Positions 14,220 to 22,900 of a stretch of 57,964 nucleotides of DNA are shown piece by piece (the first letter of the stretch is position 1; every line of letters starts with the position of its first letter). The translations under genes and the position numbers were made by a program. The DNA is from Nanobdellota archaeon (GTDB taxonomy: Archaea > Nanobdellota > Nanobdellia > SCGC-AAA011-G17 > ARS1403). The stretch covers positions 1 through 57,964 of the forward strand of contig NZBI01000017.1 of assembly GCA_002687825.1 (NCBI GenBank). The letters run 5' to 3'. Under the pieces are notes generated by a model. That model searched no databases, was not told where the DNA came from, and worked only from the letters and a program-made list of their open reading frames with translations.

Positions 14220-14984
14220 ATGGTTAACAAAGATCAAGTAAAAAAAACTTTAGAACAAGTAAAGAAGAATTCTAAGAAAAGGAAGTTTGCTCAAGCTGTT
14301 GACTTAATTATTAATTTTAAGAATATTGATTTAAAGAAAAATCCTATTGATTTGTTTATTACATTACCTAATAGCTTTACTAAGAAACCTAAGATTTGTG
14401 CTATTGTTGGAGATGAATTTATTAAGAAATCTGAGGGAGATTGTGACAAAGTAATTGGTAAAACTGAGTTGGAAAAATGGAATGACGTTAGACAAGTTAA
14501 AAAATTAGGAAGAGAATATAGTTTTTTTGTTGCTCAAGCTAATTTAATGGGATTAATAGCTACTAAGTTTGGTAGAACTTTAGGTCCGTTAGCGAAAATG
14601 CCTAATCCTAAATTTGGAGGAGTTATTCCACCGGGCGCAGAATTAAAACCTGTAGTTGATAAATTTAGAAAGAGTGTTAGAATTATGTGTAAGAACGAAC
14701 TTATAATTAAAACTAAAGTTGCTTATGAAGATATGGAAGATGATCAAATTACTAATAATATAATGCATATTTACGATACAATTTCTAATTCTTTACCGCA
14801 TCATGAACATAATGTTAAATCTACTATTTTGAAATTGACTATGGGGAAACCTCTATTGATTGGTGCTAAAAAAACAAGTGAAGAAGAACCTAGTGAGGAA
14901 AAGAAAGTAGAAGAGAAGAAACCAAAAGAAGAGAAGCTTTTAGAAAAACCTTCATCAAAAGATGAGGAGAAGAAAGATGAGTGA
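14220..14984 (+). CDS. rpl1: Ribosomal protein uL1 with acidic tail
   Basis: A 254-aa protein. Residues 1 to about 212 match archaeal uL1 (FITLPNS, KFGRTLGPLAKMPNPKFG and the IPPGAELKPVV segment), which forms the mobile L1 stalk at the ribosomal E site. The last ~38 residues are a Lys/Glu tail (EEEPSEEKKVEEKK) not found in typical uL1. An AGGAGGAG ribosome site precedes the ATG. It opens the L1-L10-L12 operon and overlaps L10 by 8 nt. In methanogens uL1 represses its own operon; no clear site for that was identified here. Confidence 0.95.
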   Translation: MVNKDQVKKTLEQVKKNSKKRKFAQAVDLIINFKNIDLKKNPIDLFITLPNSFTKKPKICAIVGDEFIKKSEGDCDKVIGKTELEKWNDVRQVKKLGREYSFFVAQANLMGLIATKFGRTLGPLAKMPNPKFGGVIPPGAELKPVVDKFRKSVRIMCKNELIIKTKVAYEDMEDDQITNNIMHIYDTISNSLPHHEHNVKSTILKLTMGKPLLIGAKKTSEEEPSEEKKVEEKKPKEEKLLEKPSSKDEEKKDE

Positions 14985-16266
14985 AATTGTTGAAAAAGTG
15001 GAAATCGAAGAGAACCTTTTAGAAAAAGATTCAGCAAAAACAGAAAAGAAAGAATCTATGCCTAAAATAGAAGAGAAGCCTTCACCAAAAAGAGAAGCTC
15101 ATGTTTCTGATGAAAAGAAGAAAGAGGTTGCGGAATTAAAAAAATTATTTACCGAATATAATACTATTGCTTTAGTTGATCTAACAAACTTACCTAGTCC
15201 TCAATTACAAATTATGAGGAAGAAATTAGATGGTAGTTTAATTAAAGTTTCTAAAAAAAGATTAATAAGGATTGCGTTACAAAATTTAAAAGAAAAGAAA
15301 GGTATTCAAGATTTCATTCCACATTTAGAAAAAGTTATGCCTGCGTTAATATTCTCTAAAGACAATTCGTTTAAGTTGTCAAGTTTTTTGAGAAAAAATA
15401 AATCTAAAGTTGCTGCTAAACCTGGGCAGATTGCACCTAAAGATTTACAAATTAATGCTGGACCTACCCCATTTGCTCCTGGACCTATGATTGGAGAGCT
15501 AGGGAGTTTAGGAATTAAAGCCACTGTTGAAGAAGGTAAGATTGTTGTTAAGCAAGATGCAGTTGTTGTTAAAGAGGGAGAAGAGGTTAACGATAAAGTT
15601 GCAGATTTGTTAACTAAGTTGGACATAAAACCTATGGAAATAGGATTAAATTTAGTTGCAGCTTATGAAGATGGATTGATTTTAGATAAAGATATTTTAG
15701 ATTTCGATGAAAGTTTATATGTTGATGAGATTAAGAGAATTGCAGGAGATGCGTTTAAATTAACTATTGGAATTGGATATGTAACTAAAGACAATATTCA
15801 AATGTTATTAAGTAAGGCTGAGAGCGAAGCTAAATCATTAGTAGATAAAGCTGGAATCATAACCAATGATAGTGTTAAAGGCATGGTTGCAAAGGCGGAG
15901 AATGAAGCTGGAAATGTTAAAAATTTGGTAAAGGACGTTCCTGATGAATCTAAAGAAGAGAAGAAGGAAGAACCTAAAAAAGAGGAAAGTTTAAAAGAGC
16001 AAAATTCTACAGAAAATGACGAAGGAGATGAGAAGAAAATGGATACTACAGAAGAAATACCTACGGCTGAAGAATTGGCTGAGAAGAAGAAATTAAAGGA
16101 AGAAGAAGAAACAAATAAAGAGAATCTTGAAGAAAAGAAAGAAGAAGAAAAAGCACCTAGTGTGCATGAATTAGCAGAGAAAAAAGAAGAAACTAAAACA
16201 GATGATGTTCCTAGTATACATGAATTAGTAGAAAAGAAGAAAGATAATGATCAAGGAGGACAATAA
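14977..16266 (+). CDS. rpl10: Ribosomal stalk protein uL10 (aP0) with long acidic extensions
   Basis: The start chosen is the ATG at 14977 (MSEIVEKVE), overlapping the L1 stop, with GGAG upstream; this gives 429 aa. The first ~45 residues are an acidic extension absent from most uL10. The rRNA-binding domain follows (FTEYNTIALVDLTNLPSPQL through the AGPTPFAPGPMIGEL segment), then the L12-binding helices (SKAESEAKSLVDKAGI). The last ~110 residues are Glu/Lys-rich with three related copies of a P-(T/S)-x-x-EL-(A/V)-EKK unit. The usual C-terminal GFGLF-type factor-binding motif is missing. Confidence 0.93.
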   Translation: MSEIVEKVEIEENLLEKDSAKTEKKESMPKIEEKPSPKREAHVSDEKKKEVAELKKLFTEYNTIALVDLTNLPSPQLQIMRKKLDGSLIKVSKKRLIRIALQNLKEKKGIQDFIPHLEKVMPALIFSKDNSFKLSSFLRKNKSKVAAKPGQIAPKDLQINAGPTPFAPGPMIGELGSLGIKATVEEGKIVVKQDAVVVKEGEEVNDKVADLLTKLDIKPMEIGLNLVAAYEDGLILDKDILDFDESLYVDEIKRIAGDAFKLTIGIGYVTKDNIQMLLSKAESEAKSLVDKAGIITNDSVKGMVAKAENEAGNVKNLVKDVPDESKEEKKEEPKKEESLKEQNSTENDEGDEKKMDTTEEIPTAEELAEKKKLKEEEETNKENLEEKKEEEKAPSVHELAEKKEETKTDDVPSIHELVEKKKDNDQGGQ

Positions 16267-16268
16267 AA

Positions 16269-16583
16269 ATGGAAGAAGTATATGCTGCTATGTTATTACA
16301 TAAAGCTGGAAAAGAAATTAATGAAGATAGTGTTAAGAAGATCTTACAAGCTGCTGGTGGAGAAGTAAATGATGCTAAAATTAAAGCTCTTGTCGCTTCT
16401 TTAGATGGTGTAGATATTGAAGCTGCTATAAAAGAAGCTGTTGTTGCACCTGTTGCTGCTGGTGCTCCAAGTGGAGATGCTGGTGGAGAAGCTAAAGAAG
16501 AGGCTAAAGAAGAAAAGAAAGAAGAAGATGACAAAAAGAGTCAAGAAGAAGCTGCAGCTGGATTAGGCGCCTTATTTGGCTAA
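16269..16583 (+). CDS. rpl12: Ribosomal stalk protein L12 (P1 type)
   Basis: A 104-aa archaeal P1/L12. The N-terminal dimerisation and uL10-binding domain (MEEVYAAMLLHKAGKEINED) is followed by an Ala/Gly hinge, an acidic stretch, and the factor-binding end AAAGLGALFG. Several dimers bind uL10 and recruit translation GTPases. It starts 2 nt after the L10 stop with an AAGGAGG site. It is the last gene of the stalk operon, followed by a T-run. Confidence 0.96.
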   Translation: MEEVYAAMLLHKAGKEINEDSVKKILQAAGGEVNDAKIKALVASLDGVDIEAAIKEAVVAPVAAGAPSGDAGGEAKEEAKEEKKEEDDKKSQEEAAAGLGALFG

Positions 16584-16600
16584 CCTTCTCTTTTTTTAAT
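16584..16600 (+). terminator. T-rich terminator after the stalk operon
   Basis: CCTTCTCTTTTTTTAATT directly follows the L12 stop. A run of T residues on the coding strand is the usual archaeal termination signal, and the next gene seems to have its own start region. Confidence 0.5.
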
Positions 16601-16624
16601 TATCAGACGTATCGTAACAATAAA

Positions 16625-17470
16625 ATGTCAAAAAGTGCAAGTAAAAAAACATCAAAAGATTTTAGTTCTTTGAGTAGAGACATTTCTAATTTAAGAAGTG
16701 AATTAAATAAAATTAACGTTGAAAAAGAAAAGTGGTTTAAGAGAAAAGAGGATTTGAAAGGTGAAGTTCTAAAACTTATAAACGAAGTTAAGAAGTTAAG
16801 GGATAAAAAAGAAATAGCTACTAAAGAAATCAAAAAATTAAAACAAGAAAGAGATAGAAATAATAAAGAAGTTAAAGAAAATATTAGCAAAATAAAGAAA
16901 TTAGATAGTCCTAAAGATAATGTGGATAATAAATTTGTTAAGAGTCAAATCGAAAAATTGGAAACTAGTATTGAAACTGAAGCTTTAAGTTTGACTAAAG
17001 AAAAGCAAATTATGAAGCAAATTAATAAATTAAAGAAAGAGTATAAAGTTGTTAAAAATAATTCTGATAGTTCTTCTAAAGTTTCTGTGGATATTAAAAG
17101 ATATAAAACAAAAGCTGAAATTTTTCATAAAAAAATACAAGAAATAGCTAAAAAAAGTCAGAATGATTACAAAAAATTAACAGAACTCTCTAAGAAGATA
17201 AAAGAAATAAATACTGAACAAGAAGATGCCTTTGCTAATTTTTTAAAATTTAAGAATGAGTTTGTTAAGAAAGGGAGCCTCTTGGAAAGTAAATTAAAAA
17301 GCGCTGGAGAAGCTAGGAGAAAACTTGATAGAGTTCAGAAAGACAGAAGTAAGAAGAAAAAATTAAGAGAAGATAAATTTATTCAAAATAAAGTTAAGAA
17401 AGTTGAAGAGAAACTAAAAGAAGGTAAAAAATTAACGAAAGAGGACATTATGGTGTTTCAGAAAGAATAA
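16625..17470 (+). CDS. Archaeal long coiled-coil protein (COG1340-like)
   Basis: A 281-aa protein that is almost entirely heptad-repeat coiled coil rich in Lys and Glu, with a break near residues 100-115. The C-terminal KEGKKLTKEDIMVFQK matches the short conserved tail of the widespread archaeal coiled-coil family COG1340, whose function is unknown. It lies 42 nt after the stalk operon. It has no membrane segment, so it should be cytoplasmic. Confidence 0.75.
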   Translation: MSKSASKKTSKDFSSLSRDISNLRSELNKINVEKEKWFKRKEDLKGEVLKLINEVKKLRDKKEIATKEIKKLKQERDRNNKEVKENISKIKKLDSPKDNVDNKFVKSQIEKLETSIETEALSLTKEKQIMKQINKLKKEYKVVKNNSDSSSKVSVDIKRYKTKAEIFHKKIQEIAKKSQNDYKKLTELSKKIKEINTEQEDAFANFLKFKNEFVKKGSLLESKLKSAGEARRKLDRVQKDRSKKKKLREDKFIQNKVKKVEEKLKEGKKLTKEDIMVFQKE

Positions 17471-17502
17471 CTTATTAAACATTTTCTTAATTCTTTAATC
17501 CT

Positions 17503-18096
17503 ATGGCGATTGTTAGTAATTTAATAAAATGGACTCATGATACTTTTGGTAGTTTGGGAAGTTTTGGATTGTTTTTAGTTGCTTTTATGGAATCAAGCTT
17601 TTTTCCAGTCCCTCCTGATCTATTGTTGATAGCTTTTGCTTTAGCCGAACCGGATAAGGCTTTGTGGTTTGCTTTTGTAACTACAATGGGTAGTGTTGTT
17701 GGTGGAAGTTTTGGCTATTTGGTAGGGTATGTTGGAGAACATGCTGTTTTGAGTAAATATTTTTCGAAAGAGAAAATTGAGAGAGTTCATAGATTATACA
17801 ATAAATACGAGTTTGGAACTATATTCATAGCAGGGTTTACGCCTCTTCCTTATAAATTATTTGCAATATCTGCTGGAGTTTTTTATATTAATTTTAAGAA
17901 ATTTGTTATTGCTTCTTTTTTTAGTAGGGGATTAAGATTTTCTTTGGAAGCTATTATTATAATTTATTTTGGTGATTTAATGATAGATTTTTTTGATACA
18001 CATTTTAGTTTACTAACTTTTCTAATAGGATTATTGATTATATTGTTAGTTTATTTATTTAAAAAAAGAAAATCAAATAGAACTAGAGCTTTGTAA
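17503..18096 (+). CDS. DedA/YqaA-family membrane protein
   Basis: A 197-aa protein with about five membrane helices. FMESSFFPVPPDLLL, the GSVVGGSFGYLVGY segment and FTPLPYKLFAISAG are typical of the SNARE-associated (DedA/VTT) family, whose members act as lipid scramblases or proton-linked transporters. The FIAGFTPLPYK segment holds the conserved reentrant Pro. It overlaps the 3' end of the convergent gene at 18073-18555 by 24 nt. Confidence 0.85.
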   Translation: MAIVSNLIKWTHDTFGSLGSFGLFLVAFMESSFFPVPPDLLLIAFALAEPDKALWFAFVTTMGSVVGGSFGYLVGYVGEHAVLSKYFSKEKIERVHRLYNKYEFGTIFIAGFTPLPYKLFAISAGVFYINFKKFVIASFFSRGLRFSLEAIIIIYFGDLMIDFFDTHFSLLTFLIGLLIILLVYLFKKRKSNRTRAL

Positions 18097-18555
18097 TTCA
18101 TTCACTAGCTTTCTAGTTTCTTCTTCATTTATGCTTTTATCTTTAGCTAAATTAATGATATCTTGCATTTGAATTGGATTTCCACTGTTTCTATCTTTTA
18201 ATGTCTGGATTATATTTTTAACAATAGATTTATTGTCTTGTTGAGGTGCACTAGGTTGTGGAGTTGGTGCTGTATCCATAGATCTGTTTTCAACCCTTTC
18301 TCCGTAATCTGAAGTTGCTAGAGCAGATAAATCAACTGAAGGAGCTTCTGTTTTTGGAGCTTCTTGTTGAGGTTCCTCGTGGGAAGTTTGTTCTGGTTCT
18401 TCGGAAGGTTGTTCCATATGTTGTGTTAATGGTTGTTCCTCTTCAGAACTTTCTTCACCAGCATTTTCTCTTCTTTTTATTGCATCTTCTATGATTGCGA
18501 TTGAAGCTCTTAATTCAGCTATCTCTTCTAGTTCAGTATCAATAGATAATTTCAT
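18073..18555 (-). CDS. Hypothetical protein with helical N-terminus and disordered middle
   Basis: A 160-aa protein. Residues 1-32 form an amphipathic helix (ELEEIAELRASIAIIEDAIKRR). Residues about 33-110 are Glu/Gln/Pro-rich and probably disordered. The last ~45 residues look like a small helical domain (KSIVKNIIQTLKDRNSGN to ETRKLVNELQ). No family is recognised. The layout suggests a linker or adaptor protein. Confidence 0.6.
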   Translation of the reverse strand: MKLSIDTELEEIAELRASIAIIEDAIKRRENAGEESSEEEQPLTQHMEQPSEEPEQTSHEEPQQEAPKTEAPSVDLSALATSDYGERVENRSMDTAPTPQPSAPQQDNKSIVKNIIQTLKDRNSGNPIQMQDIINLAKDKSINEEETRKLVNELQSSSSI

Positions 18556-18574
18556 GTTTTCATTGAAACTGTTT

Positions 18575-19093
18575 TTATTTATATAGATTTGTCTTCTTTA
18601 TTAGATATTTTAAATCAGAGTAAACAGGGATCGATCGTATTCTATACAATTTTGTTAAGAATATCCAAATTATTGCCACTAATGCAGAAGCTATTATTGA
18701 CCAGAAAAATAAATGTAATGTGTTAAATAAATTATAAGAAAACTTATCAAGAACTATAACTAGTAAAATGATTCTTAGCAAATTTGTAATAAATATTATT
18801 AGAGATCCTAGGAAAAATATTTTTAATCCTGTCTTTAATTTAATGTCTTTTGTGAATACTGTTAGGAATAGTAATAAGAAGTATGCTGAAGCTGCTGCAC
18901 AAGCTGGAATTAATTTAATATAAGTTTCATTGAAAGAAAGAAAATCTCCTATTAAGAAAGTATTTGGATTGAAGAACTTTAGGGTTAAATGAGTTGCGTT
19001 TATTGTTAAATATAAAGCTATTTCTTGTATGATTTCGTATGAAATAATGAAAGGGATTAAAATTCTAAAAATTAGATTTCGATAATAATTCAT
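18575..19093 (-). CDS. Archaeosortase/exosortase-family membrane transpeptidase
   Basis: A 172-aa protein with about five membrane helices and the three signature residues of the family: Cys65 in LIPACAAASAY, Arg107 in TNLLRIILL and His127 in TLHLFFW. Known archaeosortases cut a C-terminal sorting signal on surface proteins and attach them to a membrane lipid. Genes for giant secreted proteins follow nearby (19940 and 25514), which fits. It diverges from the PAP2 phosphatase gene at 19144. Confidence 0.82.
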   Translation of the reverse strand: MNYYRNLIFRILIPFIISYEIIQEIALYLTINATHLTLKFFNPNTFLIGDFLSFNETYIKLIPACAAASAYFLLLFLTVFTKDIKLKTGLKIFFLGSLIIFITNLLRIILLVIVLDKFSYNLFNTLHLFFWSIIASALVAIIWIFLTKLYRIRSIPVYSDLKYLIKKTNLYK

Positions 19094-19143
19094 AAGAGGA
19101 TATAAAGAATAATTATTTAAATAAATGCTTGTTGTTGAGTTAT

Positions 19144-19767
19144 ATGAGAAAAGAGATTTGGATTTTTGGGTTACTCTTATTGGTCCTGAGTTTTATTTTT
19201 GATTCTAGGATTTTAAATTTTGTTAATCTGCTTAAAACTGATTTCTTTGTTGAGTTTTTTAAGATAGTTTCTTATTCTTGGATGATAGCACTGGGGATTT
19301 ACTTATTTGTATTAGTGAAATCAAAAAAAAAGAGTGTTATTTTGTTGGTTATTGCTACTATTTTAACTTATTTGATTAGTGTTGGACTTAAATTCTTAAT
19401 AATGAGGGAAAGACCAGAAGGAGGAGTTTTGAGTGAAGGAAGCTATAGTTTTGTTGCTGCCGTTTTGAATTCTTTGTCTGGTTCTATTACTGGGCAAGAA
19501 ACCAATTTTTGGAGTTTTGGAGATAAATATGGATTTCCAAGTATTCATGCTAGCCTCGCTTTTTCTGCAGTTGCATTTATGAATAGGGAATTTCCGAATT
19601 TAAAATGGGTTTTTGTTTTAATAGCTTCGATGGTTGCTTTTTCTAGACTTTATTTAGGAGTACATTACACGAGTGATTTGGTTGCTGGTGGCTTTTTAGG
19701 CTTTGGAATTGGTTTGGTAATCTTGGAATGGAAGAAAGTAAAGGCTAAAATTAAGAGTTTGATATAA
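19144..19767 (+). CDS. PAP2-family membrane phosphatase
   Basis: About 207 aa from the ATG at 19144, which lies some 22 nt after a TATA box. All three phosphatase motifs are present: KFLIMRERP, PSIHA and SRLYLGVHYTSD. There are five or six membrane helices. Members hydrolyse lipid phosphates such as undecaprenyl or dolichyl diphosphate, so a role in recycling a glycan-carrier lipid for surface glycoproteins is likely given the neighbours. An ~60-residue stretch between motifs 1 and 2 is longer than usual. Confidence 0.9.
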   Translation: MRKEIWIFGLLLLVLSFIFDSRILNFVNLLKTDFFVEFFKIVSYSWMIALGIYLFVLVKSKKKSVILLVIATILTYLISVGLKFLIMRERPEGGVLSEGSYSFVAAVLNSLSGSITGQETNFWSFGDKYGFPSIHASLAFSAVAFMNREFPNLKWVFVLIASMVAFSRLYLGVHYTSDLVAGGFLGFGIGLVILEWKKVKAKIKSLI

Positions 19768-19939
19768 TCTAATATAAGAAATAATTTCCTATTTTAAAAG
19801 AGACATTGTATTCATTCTATTGCTTTGGATTTTAGAGAAAAGTAACTAATCTTTTTTATTCGGTATTTTCTTTTTTGAATATTACATCATAATAATCCTT
19901 AAATAAGATTTAGGATTTTATTTTTCTAAGGGGGAACTA
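19768..19939 (+). promoter_or_regulatory. Intergenic region with promoter of the giant surface protein
   Basis: 172 bp of AT-rich DNA. A BRE/TATA-like CCTTAAATAAG lies near 19896-19906, and a strong AAGGGGG ribosome site stands 5 nt before the ATG at 19940. The mRNA should therefore have a short leader of 10-20 nt. Nothing else is evident. Confidence 0.45.
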
Positions 19940-22900
19940 ATGGGGTGCTTCAAAAAAATAGAGGATAAAATTAATTTTAAGTTGTTAGTTCTTACTTTTC
20001 TAAGTTTCTTCGCTGTAGTTTCTGTTATGGCTATCCCAAATGATCCAAGTAATTTAGTTACAAATTCTACTGTTTTTGATGGAGGAAATTTTACTAATCA
20101 ATCTATTAATTTGAATTTTTTATATTTGGATAGTGATGGAGTTAATGGAAGTGCTTCTATTATTCTGTATAATAATTCTGTGGTCATGTTCCAACTAGAT
20201 ATTAGTAATATTAGTAATGGCACTTACCAAACAGTTTTTGTTGACCAAAATAATTTTACGGGGGATAATATTGGAGATAATATTACTTGGAGTGTTAATT
20301 TTACAAACGGAACTGATTTTAATTCTGGGGGAGATATTTTTGTTGGGGAAAATTATGTTTTTGAGAACTCTATTCCTCACTTTGAAGATATTTTCAACTT
20401 TAGTTTGAGTGAAGATTTTGGAGTTTTAAATTTAAGTTCTTTACAAAATAACGTAACAGATTTAGAAACTTTAGATGCCAATTTAGTTTATGATTTTAAT
20501 AATTCTGATTCTTCTAAAATTAGCTTAAGTTTGGATAATTCTACGGGAATTATTACTTTAACTTCTTTAACAAATCAAACGGGAGATGTTTCGATTAATA
20601 TTACTGTAAGAGATGAAAATGGAGGACAGGATTCAGAACAATTTGTTTTAACTTTAAATTCTGTTAATGATAATCCTTGGTGGGATAATATTACTGATCA
20701 AGTTGGAAGTGAAGATATTCAAGGGGAGTTTAATTTAAGTGGATTTGCTTGGGATGTTGAAACTAATAAAGATAATTTTACTTATGATTATATTAACAAT
20801 AACACTAATTTAGTTTCTTTAGAATTAGATAATAATACTGGTAATCTCTCTTGGATAGGGGTCGTTAATCAGTTTGGAGATGCGAATGTTTCAATTATAG
20901 TTTATGATGAGGATGGAGGAATTTCACAAGATGAATTTAATTTACATCTTAATTCTGTTAACGATGACCCTAATAATGCAAATAGTTTGAAGATAAATTC
21001 TAGTAGTGATGATAATGTTACTTTGAATAATTTAGTTGCTGAATTTACAATTGGAAGCGACATTGAGGGAGATGAAGTTGTTTATAACATTTCATGGTTT
21101 AAAGATGGAATTGAACAGTTTACATTTGGAAATTTAACTAATTCTAGTTCAATCTCTTTGGAAGTATTAAACGCTAGTAATACAACTAAAGGAGAGAATT
21201 GGAGTTTTAGTGTAGATGTTTGCGATATTCCTAATTATGCTTGTAGTGGGAGTATTTTTAGTGACAATTTAACTATTTTAAACTCTGTTCCTAGTACTCC
21301 TGTTTTGAATTTATTATTAAACAATTCTCAGGTTAGTTTAGATGATCTTAATCTTGAATTGAATTGGAGTAATGTTACAGATAGTGATATAGATAACATT
21401 ACTTATTCTTTAGAAGTTTGGAATGAATCTTCTTTGAGCAATATAATGTTTGTTAACGCTTCTATTTTTGAAACTGATAATATAACTGGAGGTATAGTAA
21501 CATTTCCTAATGAAAGTAGAAGTTATTTTTGGAGAGTTTTGGCTAATGATGGAGAAATAAATAGCAGTGGATCTGAGATAAGAAAATTTTCAATTGATGT
21601 TGGACCACCTTTAATTTCTAACTTACAAAAAACTCCTGGAACTAGTTATAATAATGATACTGTTTATTTGAATGCGACTATAACCGATGTGTTTTTAGAC
21701 GCCGTTATTTTTGAGAGTGATTTTAATGGAAGTTTAGAAAATTATACAAAAGGGATTAATAATGATAGCAATGTGTTTTATTTTTTTATAGATGATGGCA
21801 ATTTTTCTAACCAACAAAATGTTACTTATAGATGGAGGGCTAATGATTCTAGTGGTAGAAGTAGTTTAAGTTCCTTCCAGAGTTTTATTGTTCAGAATAG
21901 GGCGCCAGATTTATCAATCTCCTTACCAATTACTTTTAATGAAGATGATTCTGTTGAAGTTAATTTAACTTCTGTAGATCCAGATGGGGATACTCTAGTT
22001 TACACTTTGGATAGTTTTAGTTTAAGTAATAAAATTAATGTTAGTATAGTTAATGATATAATGAATATTACAAGTTTGGAAGAGAATTTTAATGGCAATC
22101 TTACTTTTGATTTATTTTTAAGAGATCCTTATTTACAATTTGATTTTCAACAAGTAAGTGTTAATGTTTCTGCTATTAATGATGTTCCTGTTTTAAGTTT
22201 GGGTAATCAGATAATTGTTGAAGATTCTGGGACTAATGTGATAAACCTAACTCAATTTACGACAGATATTGAAATTTTAGATGTTGTTAATTTTACCTAC
22301 AATGCTACTTCTGAAAATGTTACCAATGTTAATTTTTCAATTAGTGGAAATAATTTAACTTATATTCCTGGAGCTGATTGGTTTGGAAGCACTTATGTTA
22401 ATTTGACTACTAATGATGGAAATAATGATTCTGAGATTTGGCAAGTGATTTTTAATGTAACTAATGTTAATGATGCACCCAATATAACAAGTGAGGTTAT
22501 TGTTAATGCTACTGAAGATTCTCCGTATAGTTATCAAGTTAGTGCAACAGACAAAGACAATGAAGTTTCTAGTGGAACTGATGTTTTGACTTACTCTTTA
22601 GCTGCAAGCCCCACAGGAATGGGAATTGATTCCTCTAGTGGATTGATTGTTTGGTTGCCTGGAAATAGTGATATTGGAAATAATACGGTTATTGTTTCAA
22701 TTAGTGATGGAAATGGGGGGAATACAACTCAGACTTTTGGAATTTTTGTTAACAATACAAATGATTTACCTTCTCTACCTACATTAAATAGTCCAAGTAA
22801 CGGAACTACTGTAACTATCAATTCTGCAATACTTAATTGGAGTGCTTCTAGTGATGATGACAATGATAGTATAACTTACTTTGTTCATTTTTCTAATAGT

